Of a DNA stretch of 46,070 nucleotides, positions 29,465-40,880 are shown one piece after another. The notes beneath the pieces were generated by a model. That model had not been told where the DNA came from. It saw nothing but the letters and a program-made list of their open reading frames with translations, and made no database searches. The stretch lies in NCBI GenBank assembly GCA_002104985.1, contig MCGO01000262.1, positions 1-46,070 on the forward strand, given 5' to 3'. The position numbers were made by a program, and so were the translations under genes. The stretch's first letter is position 1. Each line of letters starts with the position of its first letter. This stretch comes from Rhizoclosmatium globosum. Lineage: Eukaryota > Chytridiomycota > Chytridiomycetes > Chytridiales > Chytriomycetaceae.

Positions 29465-30371
29465 ATTGTCTGAAGCGGGAGGAGGGTGTTAGATAGCGAT
29501 CTCGCTGGGTCTCCTCCCAATCAACCACCACCAAGTCATCGCCTCGCTCACTCCGACTCGCACCAACAGCAACAAACGTCCACTCAGGCGCCCGCAAACG
29601 CACCTCGGACCGCGCCAGTTTGATGCGTTTGTTCCCAGCCCCAGCCGCTCCAGCGAAACTCGTTCGTCATTCACCTCGTTTTTGGAAGAGAAAAAGTGAA
29701 GCCTCAACAAGTGACATCACTCGAATTGCCGCTCATCCACTCACTTTTGTTTGATTTCGACGAGAACGCCCGGTTCGTTCGATTGCCTTTGAACGGAAAA
29801 CTGGATGCCTTCGACTTGGTTTCCTGGTGGGTTGGGAATCTTGTTCTTGTGGCAAGGATGAAAAGCGGCCTTGTTTGTATTATGTGGCAACGCGGTAGTC
29901 CATTTGCTGATTGGATCAAGCTTCGAACTGTGGCTAGAAAGTCGTGCGGGGCTCCCTGCCGACAACTCTGTCTAACACTTTGCATTTTGACTCAAGTTTT
30001 CTGTTCTGACAAACAAGTACGCAAGATCAAAACAAGTTATGTCTATTCTATTGGACAGTATGATTTTGGAGTATCTCGTCTAGTTTTGAATATTCCTGTG
30101 GAGTTTCCCTGTTGTCAATATGGAGATTTACTTCAAAAAATGGTCGAGTCATTGATTTTCGTTGAGTTTCAAAAGAAAGATATAAAGAATGAGGATGATT
30201 CACGAATGCTGAACCACATCGATTGGTTCTATATTTCTTTGTTTTCTGTTCTCGTTTTTTGACCCCAAACCAACAGTCACAACGGCGGCCCTTACCCGAT
30301 CCTTTGCCTGTGGACAGCTCCGTGTTTTGCGAAACTACACAACTGCTGCATCAAACAACTCTTTTGCTCAA
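29465..30371. promoter_or_regulatory. Divergent region between GlyRS and LeuRS
   Basis: These 907 bp separate two divergently transcribed aminoacyl-tRNA synthetase genes and should hold both promoters. A 188-codon frame on the plus strand (29696-30262) starts with GTG and has no recognisable motif; I treat it as chance. The last 95 bp before the LeuRS ATG are open in the LeuRS frame (see finding). Confidence 0.5.
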
Positions 30372-33300
30372 ATGGCATCCACTGTCCCCGCCACAACCGT
30401 TGCTGGTGAGGCTCCAAAGTCGGTTAGTTTTTAGCTTCTAAGGCACACTTATCTGATATTGAATTCTTAACTCAAACTTCTTCACAGTTCGTCAAGCTTA
30501 ATGCATTGAAGGAAATTGAGTCAACGGCTCAAAAGCGATGGGAGGTTGAGAAGGCTTTTGAAGTCAACGCTCCGCCTGCAAAACAACCCAAGTTCATGGC
30601 CACCTTTCCTTTCCCATACATGGTACGCTTATAATCCATGCAATCTTTTGTCGTTTGAACTATCACGAGGCTATTGTTCGATATTGACGAAAACTTGAAC
30701 ATCAAATTGACTTTCGTTCTTCCTACACCAATGCTATCATGGGGAATATGTTGGATTCTGAATCATTACTCTCTTCTTCTCTTCCTTTGTTTTCCCCGCC
30801 TTTTGCATAAACTGATGGCTTTTCATTTAGAACGGAAAGCTTCACTTGGGACACTCTTTCTCCCTCTCCAAGGTTGAATTCTCTGTCGCCTATGAAAAGC
30901 TGAAGGGAAAGAAGGCCTTGTTTCCATTCGGTTTCCACTGCACTGGAATGCCAATCAAGGCTTGTGCTGACAAGCTCAAGAAGGAAGTTGAGCTTTTTGG
31001 TCAAAACTTCGAGCGTTACGTCGAAGGTATGGCTATAATGACATGATCTTTATTTTTATTTACGTAAATAACATTCAGAGGTCGTCGAAGAGGAAGCTGA
31101 AGCTGCTCCAGCCCCAAAGAAGGATGGTGCCAAAGAAAACGTTGACCCAACCAAGATTGCCAAGAAGCACGGAAAAGCGAACGCAAAGAGCACTGGTTTG
31201 AAATACCAATTCCAAATTATGCGATCAATGGGAGTCCCAGACGAAGAAATTCACTTGTTCGCCAACCCAACTCACTGGTTGTACTACTTCCCACCAAAGG
31301 CGATCGTAAGTTATTTTCATTCTACAGTTTAGAATATCGTTTGACTGTTACTATAGGAAGACTTGAAACACCTCGGAGTCCACGTCGATTGGCGTCGTTC
31401 TTTCATCACAACCGATGTGAACCCATACTTTGACTCCTTTGTCCGCTGGCAATTCAACACTCTCCGTAAACACGAGCAACCAAAAATCAAGTTCGGAGAG
31501 CGTTACACCATCTATTCTCCACTTGACGGTCAACCATGTATGGACCACGATCGTGCCTCTGGAGAAGGTGTCGGTGTTCAGGAATACACTGGAGTGAAGC
31601 TCCAAGTCCTCTTGGACGAGTTGATCAACACCCCACTTGAGAGCCGCGATAAGGTCAAGGACGTGCCTGTTGGTCAATACTTGACTAGCCCAGACGTTTT
31701 GGCCGCTTTGAAGGGAAAGAAGCTCTTCATGGTTGCCGCCACTTTGCGTCCTGAGACCATGTACGGTCAGACCAACTGTTACGTTGGAGTTGACTTGAAC
31801 TATGGCATCTACCAAGCCAGCGCTACTGAAGCCTGGATCTGTACTGAGCGTTCCGCCAAGAACATGAGTTTCCAGGGATTGTTTGGAACTCGTGGTGAAC
31901 TCAACAAGTTGGGATCTTTGAAGGGAATCGACTTGATTGGTGTTCCATTGAAGGCTCCATTGGCGCAGTACCCTCGGATCTACACCTTGCCTATGGAGGG
32001 TGTTTTGGCAACTAAGGGAACTGGTGTTGTCACCTCTGTCCCATCTGATTCTCCAGATGATTTCATTACTATGCAAGACTTGATCAAGAAGTCTGCTTAC
32101 TATAACGTCCAGTTGAAGTGGGTCGAGCCATTCATGCCACCAAAGCCAATCATTCAGACTCCAAACTACGGAAACTTGGCTGCTGTTGCCGTTGTTGAAC
32201 AGTTGAAAATTCAGAGTCAGAAGGACAAGGATAAGTTGGCCCAAGCCAAGGAACTCGTTTACAAGGAAGGATTCTACTCTGGAGTCATTTTGGTTGGACA
32301 GTTCAAGGGCAAGTGAGTATTCTCCGTTGATTCACTCCCTCCCAACATTCCAAAGCATTCTTGTGACGATACCATATTTATACAATGACTTTCGTTCTTC
32401 TTACTACTATGTAACCTTGGGGATCTCTTGTATTCTGACTCTTTGCTTCAATTCCCTCCTTTCACAACCTCACCTTCTCTGTCTCCAAAATCTAAATTCT
32501 TTGTTTCAGGCCTGTCCAAGAAGCCAAGCCATTAATTAAGGACTACTTGATCAACGAAGGTCTCGCCTTCACCTACTGTGAACCAGAAGGCCAAGTCATC
32601 TCCCGTTCCGGTGATGAGTGTGTCGTTACCCTTGCTGACCAATGGTACATGGACTATGGAGAGGAGTCATGGAGAAAGACTGCTGAGGAGTGTTTGGCCA
32701 AGATGGAGACATTCGGTCAAGAGACTCGTAATGCCTTCGAAAAGAACTTGGAGTGGTTGGGTCAATGGGCTTGTTCAAGAAGCTTCGGTTTGGGATCTAG
32801 ACTTCCTTGGGATCCAAAGTACTTGATTGAGTCTTTGAGTGATTCTACTATTTACATGGCTTACTACACTGTTGCACACATTCTTCACGGTTAGTTCATA
32901 AGGTGTAGGTGTAAGAGTCTAATGTTGAATACATACAGAGGGAACTTTGGATGGATCAAAGCCAGGTTCTGGAAACGTTGCTGCCGCCGATATGACCGAC
33001 GATGTCTGGAACTACATCATGCTCCAGGGACCAGTTCCAAAGGACTCCAAAATCCCTAAGGCGACCCTTGACAAGATGAAGCAAGAATTTGAGTTCTTCT
33101 ACCCATTGGACCTCCGTTGCTCTGGAAAGGATCTTGTCACAAACCACTTGACTTTCTTCATCTACAACCACACTGCCATTTTCCCACCAGAGAAGTGGCC
33201 CTTGGGAGTTCGCTCCAACGGACACTTGTTGCTCAACAGTGAGAAGATGTCTAAGTCTACTGGTAACTTCATGACTCTCACTGAAGCGATTGAGCGATAT

Positions 33301-34355
33301 GGTGCCGATGCCACTCGTTTCGCTTTGGCTGATGCTGGAGATGGTTTGGAGGACGCCAACTTCTTGCACAAGACTGCCGACGATGCCATTTTGAAGTTGT
33401 ACACTGAAAAGGAATGGGCGGAGGAAGTCGTTGCCGACCTTGGAAAGCTGAGAACTGGACCATTGACCTGGAACGACCGTGTCTTTGAGGCTGAAATGAC
33501 TCGTATTGTTGAAGCTGCTGACAAGGCTTACAGCGGAATGCTTTACCGTGAAGCCCTCAAGTGCGGTTACTACGACTTGCAGAACGCCAAGGATGAGTAC
33601 CGTAAAGCCGTTACAACATCCAACCACCTCTCCTCATGAACGACAAGTACGAAGGCTTGCACAAGGACCTTGTTACCCGGTTTATCGAAGTCCAAGCTTT
33701 GGTGATGGCACCCATCACACCTCACTGGAGTGAATACTTGTGGAGCACATGTTTGAAGAAGCCAACCTCTATTCAGACTGCTTTGTGGCCAACACACAAC
33801 GTTCCAGTCGACGAGGGAATCTTGAAGGGATCTTTGTACGTGAAGGACGTTGTGTACCGAACACGTTCCGCAGAAGACGCTGCTGCCAAGAAGAAGGCCA
33901 AGAAGGGTGCCAAGGACGCTGCCCCAGCTGCGGATGGACCCAAGACTCTCCGTCTCTTCTACGCTAGCGCGTTCCCAGACTGGCAAGATTCTGCTTTGGA
34001 AGCCCTCCGCACATGTTGGGACGATTCCAAGAAGGCCTTTGTTGGAAAGGAGCGAGACGCGTTGGCCAAGGTTGGTCTCGAGAAAGATAAGCGCGTCATG
34101 CCGTTTGTTGCCATGATGAAGAAGAATATCGAGACTGTGGGTGTTGCTGGATTTGACCGTCGTCTTGGATTCAACGAGTTGGAAACCTTGAACGCCAACG
34201 CTGACTATATTCGTCGTGAATTGGTTTTGATGAAGGTGAATAAGGTTGAGTTTGTTGCCAAGGAGTCTGTTGTTGTTGGTGACAAGTTCACTGAGGAGGA
34301 CGTTAAGGCTGCTGATGCTGCTGTTCCAGGTGCTCCAACTTACCGTTTGTTTTAA
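30372..34355 (+). CDS. CDC60: Leucyl-tRNA synthetase, cytosolic type
   Basis: A class I synthetase attaching leucine to tRNA-Leu. Exons: 30372-30422, 30488-30622, 30831-31026, 31079-31305, 31357-32312, 32510-32889 and 32939-34355. It starts [13 protein letters not shown]. Signatures: nucleotide-binding [11 protein letters not shown] (the HIGH motif) at the exon 2/3 junction; [10 protein letters not shown]; editing domain [21 protein letters not shown]; and K-M-S-K-S-T-G-N-F near 33245. The C-terminal half is the long eukaryotic/archaeal-type extension with a Lys/Ala-rich [10 protein letters not shown] segment. The protein is close to the usual ~1,100 residues. One missing base near 33624 splits exon 7 (T-T-S-N / L-M-N-D-K-Y). 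Codon use is strongly biased, as for a highly expressed gene. Confidence 0.95.
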
Positions 34356-34497
34356 ATTGATGAAGAATTGTGATTGATTAAAGTATATTGGTCTTAAATT
34401 TAATTGAAACTATATGGTCAAGCGTGAAATGACCCGGTATATACATATATTCACCATTAACGGTTGCATCTATCAATACTCCATATTACAGTACACG

Positions 34498-35959
34498 TCA
34501 CTTATTACCCCAATTCGCCTTTATAATACGAAACAAGTCTGCAGCTTCTTTAACCCAAGCGAATTGCAAACAAAATGATTCCACCTCAATCTCAAGCTCG
34601 TCTGTTATCCGAAGCAAATTGTTGCGAAGCAGAGATTGAAGGAATATACACACCTTTCGATGGTGTGAGAAAAGAGAGCTGACGAACGAAATGTGCGTAA
34701 AACTTACTAATCGAACTAATCGTGCCTGATTCAGTTTATCACCGGCTCCAGAAACACACTGTTGGCATATATTCGCAATGTAGAGATTGATGAAGCCATC
34801 GGGAAGGTTATGGGCCGTCTCTGGTGAAGAAACAAGTTTGTTGACAACATCCATAACTTGCAAAGAAAGTGGGAGTTGTACGAGGGTATCAATAAATCTA
34901 AAGATACGTTTTTAAGTCACGAAGTTATCGAAGGGAGTTGAAAGATTACTCGTCTGCAGCCGAAACTTGAAATAAGCCTTTCAGGACTTCAATTGCAACG
35001 TTGGGGTTTGTATTTACAAGAGATGCGAATATTGTTGTGCGGGGTACATTTGCTTCGCCATATTCGAGAATGAACATCGGGTTTTGTTGGATCAAGGTGT
35101 TGAGTTGAGTTTGTTCTAGTTGTCGCAAAGGTCGCTCCAGAGCCAGTTCGAGTAATCGTTTAGAATCTTCTTGCTGCTGTACTAATATTGGATCTGGCGC
35201 AGTGGCTTCATCAGATTCCCAAATGTATTGATGCATACTGGGAACGAGGATTGGCGGAAGCGGAATCATATTGGGCATATCGAATTCAGAGAGCGCCACT
35301 TGGTCTTCATAGGTTTCTAAATCGAATATTTCCATTGTGGCTGTTATGGCGTCTTCGAGTGTCACATCAGAATATGCAGGATTCAGAATATCAGTACATG
35401 GCAACAGAAAGACGCGTGGTACAACAATGCAAGAGAGTCCGTTCATGTGCAAGTACTCATGCCATTTTGCAGCGTCTTGCTGTATTGCAAGGGAGACTTC
35501 CGCTTGCATTTGGTTGGCATAAGCAGGCGACTTTGAAAGGGCCACGAGATCGTCCGCAGACTTTTGATGCAATGCCGGCAGCAGATCGAAAGCGAGATTG
35601 TTGTTTTCTGTGAAAGAGCAGCACAGAGCAAGCAGCCAGCGTTCGACAAGCGACACGGGCGGTTCAAAGGACAGCGGATCGGTCAAGTAAACAAGAGCGA
35701 GGCGGACAAAGCGCAGCCTCAGCGGCGAAGGCGAAGGCGAAGGCGACTGCGGTGCACGCGTCGCAAGGCAGCCGGCAACAGCAAGCGCATTCAGGCGAAG
35801 TGGCGTCGACGGAACAAGGACGCGGCACTGCAGCAGAACGGCGACAAGGCCCAGGCTGCCCCCATTCGCATGCGCACTAAGAGCAACACGCGCAACTGGC
35901 TCAGACGTGTTCGAAACAAGGCCATAGAACTCCGATATGTCTTGCGAAGTGACCCGCAT
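34498..35959 (-). CDS. CNOT11: CCR4-NOT transcription complex subunit 11
   Basis: CNOT11 binds CNOT10 and docks on the NOT1 N-terminus of the mRNA deadenylase complex. Exons 35959-34950, 34897-34708 and 34653-34498 join without a frame error to 451 residues. The C-terminal domain matches the family closely: L-Q-V-M-D-V-V-N-K-L-V, then F-I-N-L-Y-I-A-N-I-C, then R-L-V-R-L-V-C-I-F-L-Q-S-L-L-R-N, then E-V-E-S-F-C-L-Q-F-A and K-E-A-A-D-L-F-R-I-I-K. Just before it is the conserved R-P-L-R-Q-L-E-Q-T-Q-L and R-T-T-I-F-A-S-L-V-N-T-N-P. The N-terminal half is a diverged helical region with a Ser/Pro repeat (S-P-S-P-S-P-S-P). The start ATG lies 38 nt from that of TGS1 on the other strand. Confidence 0.9.
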
Positions 35960-35997
35960 CAAAACTGCTTTCTTCCTCTCTCTTTCTTTCTTCCAAA
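35960..35997. promoter_or_regulatory. 38-bp bidirectional start-to-start spacer (CNOT11 / TGS1)
   Basis: Only these bases separate the two initiator ATGs. On the plus strand it is almost pure pyrimidine (CTTTCTTCC and CTCTCTTTC runs), a common fungal core promoter composition. Some promoter or UTR sequence must overlap the coding regions or be spliced. Confidence 0.6.
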
Positions 35998-37094
<1,097 letters not shown>

Positions 37095-37229
37095 ATTATA
37101 TAAAAGACGCTACACTTGAGGTTTCAGCAACGTGTTTTCAAAACCGCAAAAGATGATTCTTACTGTCTCCTTGATGAAGATTGCATTAGCCTAATGCTGT
37201 GTATACTATGGCGTTCTAGAAAACACAGC

Positions 37230-37301
37230 GGCCTTATGGTCTAGTAGTATGATTCTCGCTTTGGGTGCGAGAGGTCCGGGGTTCAATTCCCCGTGAGGCC
37301 C
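37230..37301 (+). tRNA. tRNA-Pro (anticodon UGG)
   Basis: A 72-nt cloverleaf with no intron. Acceptor stem GGCCTTA (37230-37236) pairs with TGAGGCC (37294-37300), with C37301 as discriminator base. The anticodon arm is CTCGC / TTTGGGT / GCGAG with anticodon TGG at 37262-37264 (reads CCA and possibly other CCN codons). The T arm has GGTTCAATTCC (B box) and the D arm TGGTCTAGTAG (A box), so the internal pol III promoter is intact. It looks very like other eukaryotic tRNA-Pro genes. Confidence 0.95.
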
Positions 37302-37817
37302 GCTTTTGCGGTCTTGCATGCCAGGGAGGGATGTTGTGATGGGTGTTGAGGACTTTTGATGACCACAGCCGCCGAATTGAATGAAAACAACGTAAAGGGA
37401 GTTGATATTTGGATACTAACTGATTATATTCATACCAATCTCGTCACGTTACTTGACTGTGGAAGTTATGATCTCCACATGGAGTCCCTTCAACTCCAAC
37501 TGTCAACAGCCCGTCATCTTCAAATTGATATACTTTATGCATAATAAAGCCTGGGAGAAGTAAAGCAGTTTAAGTTATTAAGTACAAGTACATGTGTAAT
37601 GCCTGAAGCAGGTAAAATACCAATGCAGTTGAAACAACGAAACTAACATCATGTTCAGGCTAACCGTTATAGCCGCACCATGATTTGTCAATAACGCGGC
37701 AATTAGATGGTCGGAGGCGTCTTCCAAAATGGGGGCTGCTTCGCCACCAAACCCTCCTTTTGACATCAAAACCAAATCTTGTTCGAAAGGAACGCAAAGC
37801 AGCGAAAGACATTCATC
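37302..37817. other. Intergenic spacer after tRNA-Pro
   Basis: Between the tRNA and the next ATG. Short open frames occur on both strands but none has recognisable content. An ATG at about 37730 opens M-G-A-A-S-P-P-N-P-P, out of frame by one base with the downstream gene; it may be its true start if a base is missing. Confidence 0.4.
37304..37307 (+). terminator. RNA polymerase III terminator
   Basis: A TTTT run begins 3 nt after the tRNA-Pro discriminator base. Confidence 0.75.
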
Positions 37818-38612
37818 ATGGAAACAATTGATTGCCGAGACTCTGCATATGCCCACTCTATCCATAAGGACGTGGACCATACATACTTAAACTTGGAGAC
37901 GCCAGCAAGCAGAACAGCAACATCTTCACCTCCTACCTGTGTGGAACCAACCAACCCTACTCCGGAACAAGAACCAGTCTCCGGTCAACAATCTCAATTC
38001 TTTCTCTCATCTGTCTACCATCTCGTCGAGCCAACAACACCACATCTGACAACCACATTCCAAATCCAAGCCTTCCTTGCATTCAATGCCCTCCGAAACA
38101 ACATTCCACACCCATCCGACCAATTAACCCTCCAAATTATAATCGAAGTCCTCCTCCGAAAACTGGAAGCAACACATTGTGTCATTATTGCATCTGATGA
38201 CACAACCACACTGTTCCTGGAATGGCTTTCGGAAGCGTACATCCCGATCCTCCAAACCCGTGTGAAAACGCGAGATCAGGAACGGAAGTTGTTGGACTTG
38301 GTGTTATGGAGCTGTTTAGTGGTGTCGCGGGAAACTCGAGGGGACTTGTTTTCACCCATGGTTGTGTGTTTGAGGCGGTGTGATGTTCTGCGGGATTGGG
38401 TTGTCGATGAATGGGTTGATGGGATTTGGGAGATTCTAATGCAAGGGCGAGGTGTTCCTGGTGTCGCTGATTTGTTGTTCAAGTATCAAGTGTTTGTTGG
38501 GACCACTGGACTGCTAGGATGCGACATGGAGGACGCTGAAGATGAGGATGATTTGGAGGATTTGAGAACTGGAATGGTTGATTGTCTTGGAACGGAAATG
38601 CCTCGGAAATGA
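37818..38612 (+). CDS. Hypothetical protein with acidic C-terminus
   Basis: Unrecognised. An uninterrupted frame gives 264 residues from the first in-frame ATG (M-E-T-I-D-C-R-D-S-A-Y-A-H-S). The N-terminal 60 residues are Ser/Thr/Pro-rich and probably disordered. From S-S-V-Y-H-L-V-E-P onward it is largely helical in character, with I-Q-A-F-L-A-F-N-A-L-R-N-N-I, L-Q-I-I-I-E-V-L-L-R-K-L-E and L-L-D-L-V-L-W-S-C-L-V-V-S-R-E-T-R. Near the end is an acidic patch (M-E-D-A-E-D-E-D-D-L-E-D-L). There is no signal peptide or membrane segment. Codon texture and absence of stops across 800 bp support a real gene. It may extend upstream to an ATG near 37730. Confidence 0.5.
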   Translation: METIDCRDSAYAHSIHKDVDHTYLNLETPASRTATSSPPTCVEPTNPTPEQEPVSGQQSQFFLSSVYHLVEPTTPHLTTTFQIQAFLAFNALRNNIPHPSDQLTLQIIIEVLLRKLEATHCVIIASDDTTTLFLEWLSEAYIPILQTRVKTRDQERKLLDLVLWSCLVVSRETRGDLFSPMVVCLRRCDVLRDWVVDEWVDGIWEILMQGRGVPGVADLLFKYQVFVGTTGLLGCDMEDAEDEDDLEDLRTGMVDCLGTEMPRK

Positions 38613-39057
38613 TTTGGAGACAACACTTAAAGTGGATTTAACACATGTTCCGAAATCTGTGATACTGGGATTAAGGGAGATGCATAGATAATACACACTG
38701 CATTTGCATTTTTATTTGCCACTGCCTAATGATATAAGGATTCAAGATTGATATTCGTTTACGTGATCTTTTGTCGAAAATAAGTCAGCAAAATACAGGC
38801 ATCCAGAAAAACGATACTGTGAGTGGCAGTGACTCATGTTACCAAGAGTGGCATTGGATCTGTAGACACCCAGACTGCAATGGGAGAAGGGAAAGGAGTG
38901 TCTTTAACACTTCTGACTGTGATAGCCTGAAATTGATGTGGGAGATCATCAGGGAGGCACTGGAGATTGCAGTTTCCGAACAGCTCTCCCAAATAGATCA
39001 AATTTTAGTGGTTTTCAATTTCGAAACCCGGAAAGCAAAAAACAAGCGAAAATCCAC
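38613..39057. other. Intergenic region
   Basis: Contains the 3' UTR of the hypothetical gene and the presumed promoter of the VHS-like gene. I see no TATA box or repeat that stands out. Confidence 0.4.
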
Positions 39058-40352
39058 ATGGCCGCAGCAAGAGTGGAAGACCTACTGAAGGAGCTTGACC
39101 AGTCGATGGAGCAGTTTACCGTGTCCGTAGCTCGAACCAGATCAACCAAGAGCTCGACAGGTCGTCAGCTGCCTCCAGTCGAACCTCCTGTTGCCACTTA
39201 CCCAACACTTCCACTCCAAGAGTCCCAATGAGTCCCCAACTCAGCACGGGCCCGGACCTAGACCTTCCCCTGCTCAATACACTCCAGTCGTTAACGGTGT
39301 CCCTCCACCAGTCCAGAGAGTGCCACCCGTAGTTGTCGCTCAGAATCAGCATACTACCAGCAGGTTCAACAGCAACAACGCTACCAAGAAGAATACGCCC
39401 AATACCAATTCAGCGCAAAGACGAAGAGGTAAGCGTCTCTTGTTATAGACTCAACACAACCCCTAATGTGGCTTCATTAAATTAGGTGTCGAAACTACGC
39501 GAGGAGCTGGAAAGAGCGAAGATTGAATTGGAGAGACAACGCAGTATGTCTGCGTCTGCATCGCAGTATTCGGGCGGCGGTTACTCCGGCGGAACCAAGA
39601 AGACATCGATTCACTCGGGTGACAGTGGCAGCGGATCCACGTCTCTGTCCAAAGCCTTGAAGTCTCGCGCTGTTTCTACAAAGACTGCTGCCAAGTCGGC
39701 GTACGGATGGACCGGAAAATGTTCCGTTCGTCAACCAGGTTTGTTTCCCGCATCCAACAAATGTCCACTTGTGTGCTCAACCCACTTCTTAAACAGGAAA
39801 GATTTGCGACTTGATTTTGGACGAAGCTTGCAACTTGGAGCAGATCCAGTGCCATACTCAATTTGTTACGCGATTGCCAACGAGGTCAAGGACTATTACT
39901 ACCAAAAGACAGACAAAGGGAAGGGCGCCAATCAAGCAATTATGTCCATTATGTACATGATCAACCTTGAGGACCCAGAGCTTGTTCATCGTGGAATGGA
40001 AGTTCTTTCCATCATGTACGAACTATGTGGCCCAATATTCTGGCAAAATGTGTACCTCAACCTTGACTTCTTTGTCCATTTCTTTGAGACTCGCAAGCAC
40101 TTGACTGACGCTGAGAAGGAAAATGTCAAATTCCTTTGTGGAATCTTTGCCAACTGGTATGTCATTGACGTAACAAGTGAGATCAACTTCCCAGACCCAA
40201 CTATCAAGATCAAGCAATTTTTTGAAGGATTACTCCGTGCAGGTTATGAATTCCCACCTACTTCATTGGACGCCATTCCCAGAGATAAGCTCGCCTCAAT
40301 TCAAACATCTTGGTTTGGAGGTGCTTTCTCTTTCACAAAATACAAGAAGTGA
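39058..40352 (+). CDS. VHS/ENTH-like superhelical-domain protein with N-terminal coiled coil
   Basis: The start is ATG at 39058 (M-A-A-A-R-V-E-D-L-L-K-E-L-D-Q-S-M). A Pro-rich linker follows, then a Gln-rich stretch best read in the frame Y-Y-Q-Q-V-Q-Q-Q-Q-R-Y-Q-E-E-Y, then coiled coil S-K-L-R-E-E-L-E-R-A-K-I-E-L-E-R-Q and a Ser/Gly linker. Introns are 39429-39485 and 39739-39796. The C-terminal ~190 residues begin G-K-I-C-D-L-I-L-D-E-A and have A-I-M-S-I-M-Y-M-I-N, V-H-R-G-M-E-V-L-S-I-M-Y-E-L-C-G and N-L-D-F-F-V-H-F-F, a pattern resembling VHS domains of ESCRT/GGA endosomal sorting proteins. Missing bases near 39215 and 39870 and one in the Gln-rich part break the frame. The family call is by pattern only; the gene may be a fungal-specific relative. 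Confidence 0.5.
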
Positions 40353-40880
40353 GGAATTCAGAAACTTGATGAGGGTTGATTAGTTGATGTGTTTGTTCAT
40401 TGTATGTTTATTTGTTCCTTTGCTTCTTGTCCATAATTTGTTGTTTCTTCTCCGTTATCTTTTTACAAAGTGAATGTCAAATGTATCCCAGAAAGTGAGG
40501 ATTGGCAATAAACTTGAGTCATAAATATTTTTTTAACCATGAACTACCCCCCACAACAAAAAAAATACATAAGTTCAACAGTTACAAACATTTAATGACA
40601 TTATCTCTCCCCACCCATCCACACCTTGATGCTCTGAAGCACACTTTGACCAAAAAGCAATTGCCAGGGCAGACTGTGAGTTTTTGGAGCAGGAAGGCAT
40701 GCATCAGCGGCGCAGCTGTGTTCTCACCCTGCAGGAGAATTTTTTGTTATGCTGTTGTGTGTGCCAAAAACCCTATCTATATTTTCAAACTCAATTAGTT
40801 CCACCAATTCATATTCAACACTCTTCACAAACAAATCTGAACAGAATTCATTTTCGATGAGTTTATTTACAGAACTTTGT
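40353..40880. other. Region between last gene and satellite array
   Basis: No gene is recognised. The final ~60 bp before 40881 resemble a degenerate end of the satellite unit (AACAGAATTCAT and GTACAGCC echo AACAAGAATCAT and GCACAGCC), marking the decayed array edge. Confidence 0.45.

Noticed and set aside
29696..30262. 188-codon open frame between GlyRS and LeuRS
   Set aside because: It starts at GTG, has no recognisable motif and ends just before the LeuRS leader; in a eukaryote with compact promoters it is best seen as chance.
31351..32244. 297-codon minus-strand frame opposite LeuRS
   Set aside because: Antisense shadow caused by strong codon bias in the LeuRS exon; no motif of its own.
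37356..37544. 62-codon frame downstream of tRNA-Pro
   Set aside because: Short, no homologous motif, AT-rich spacer composition.
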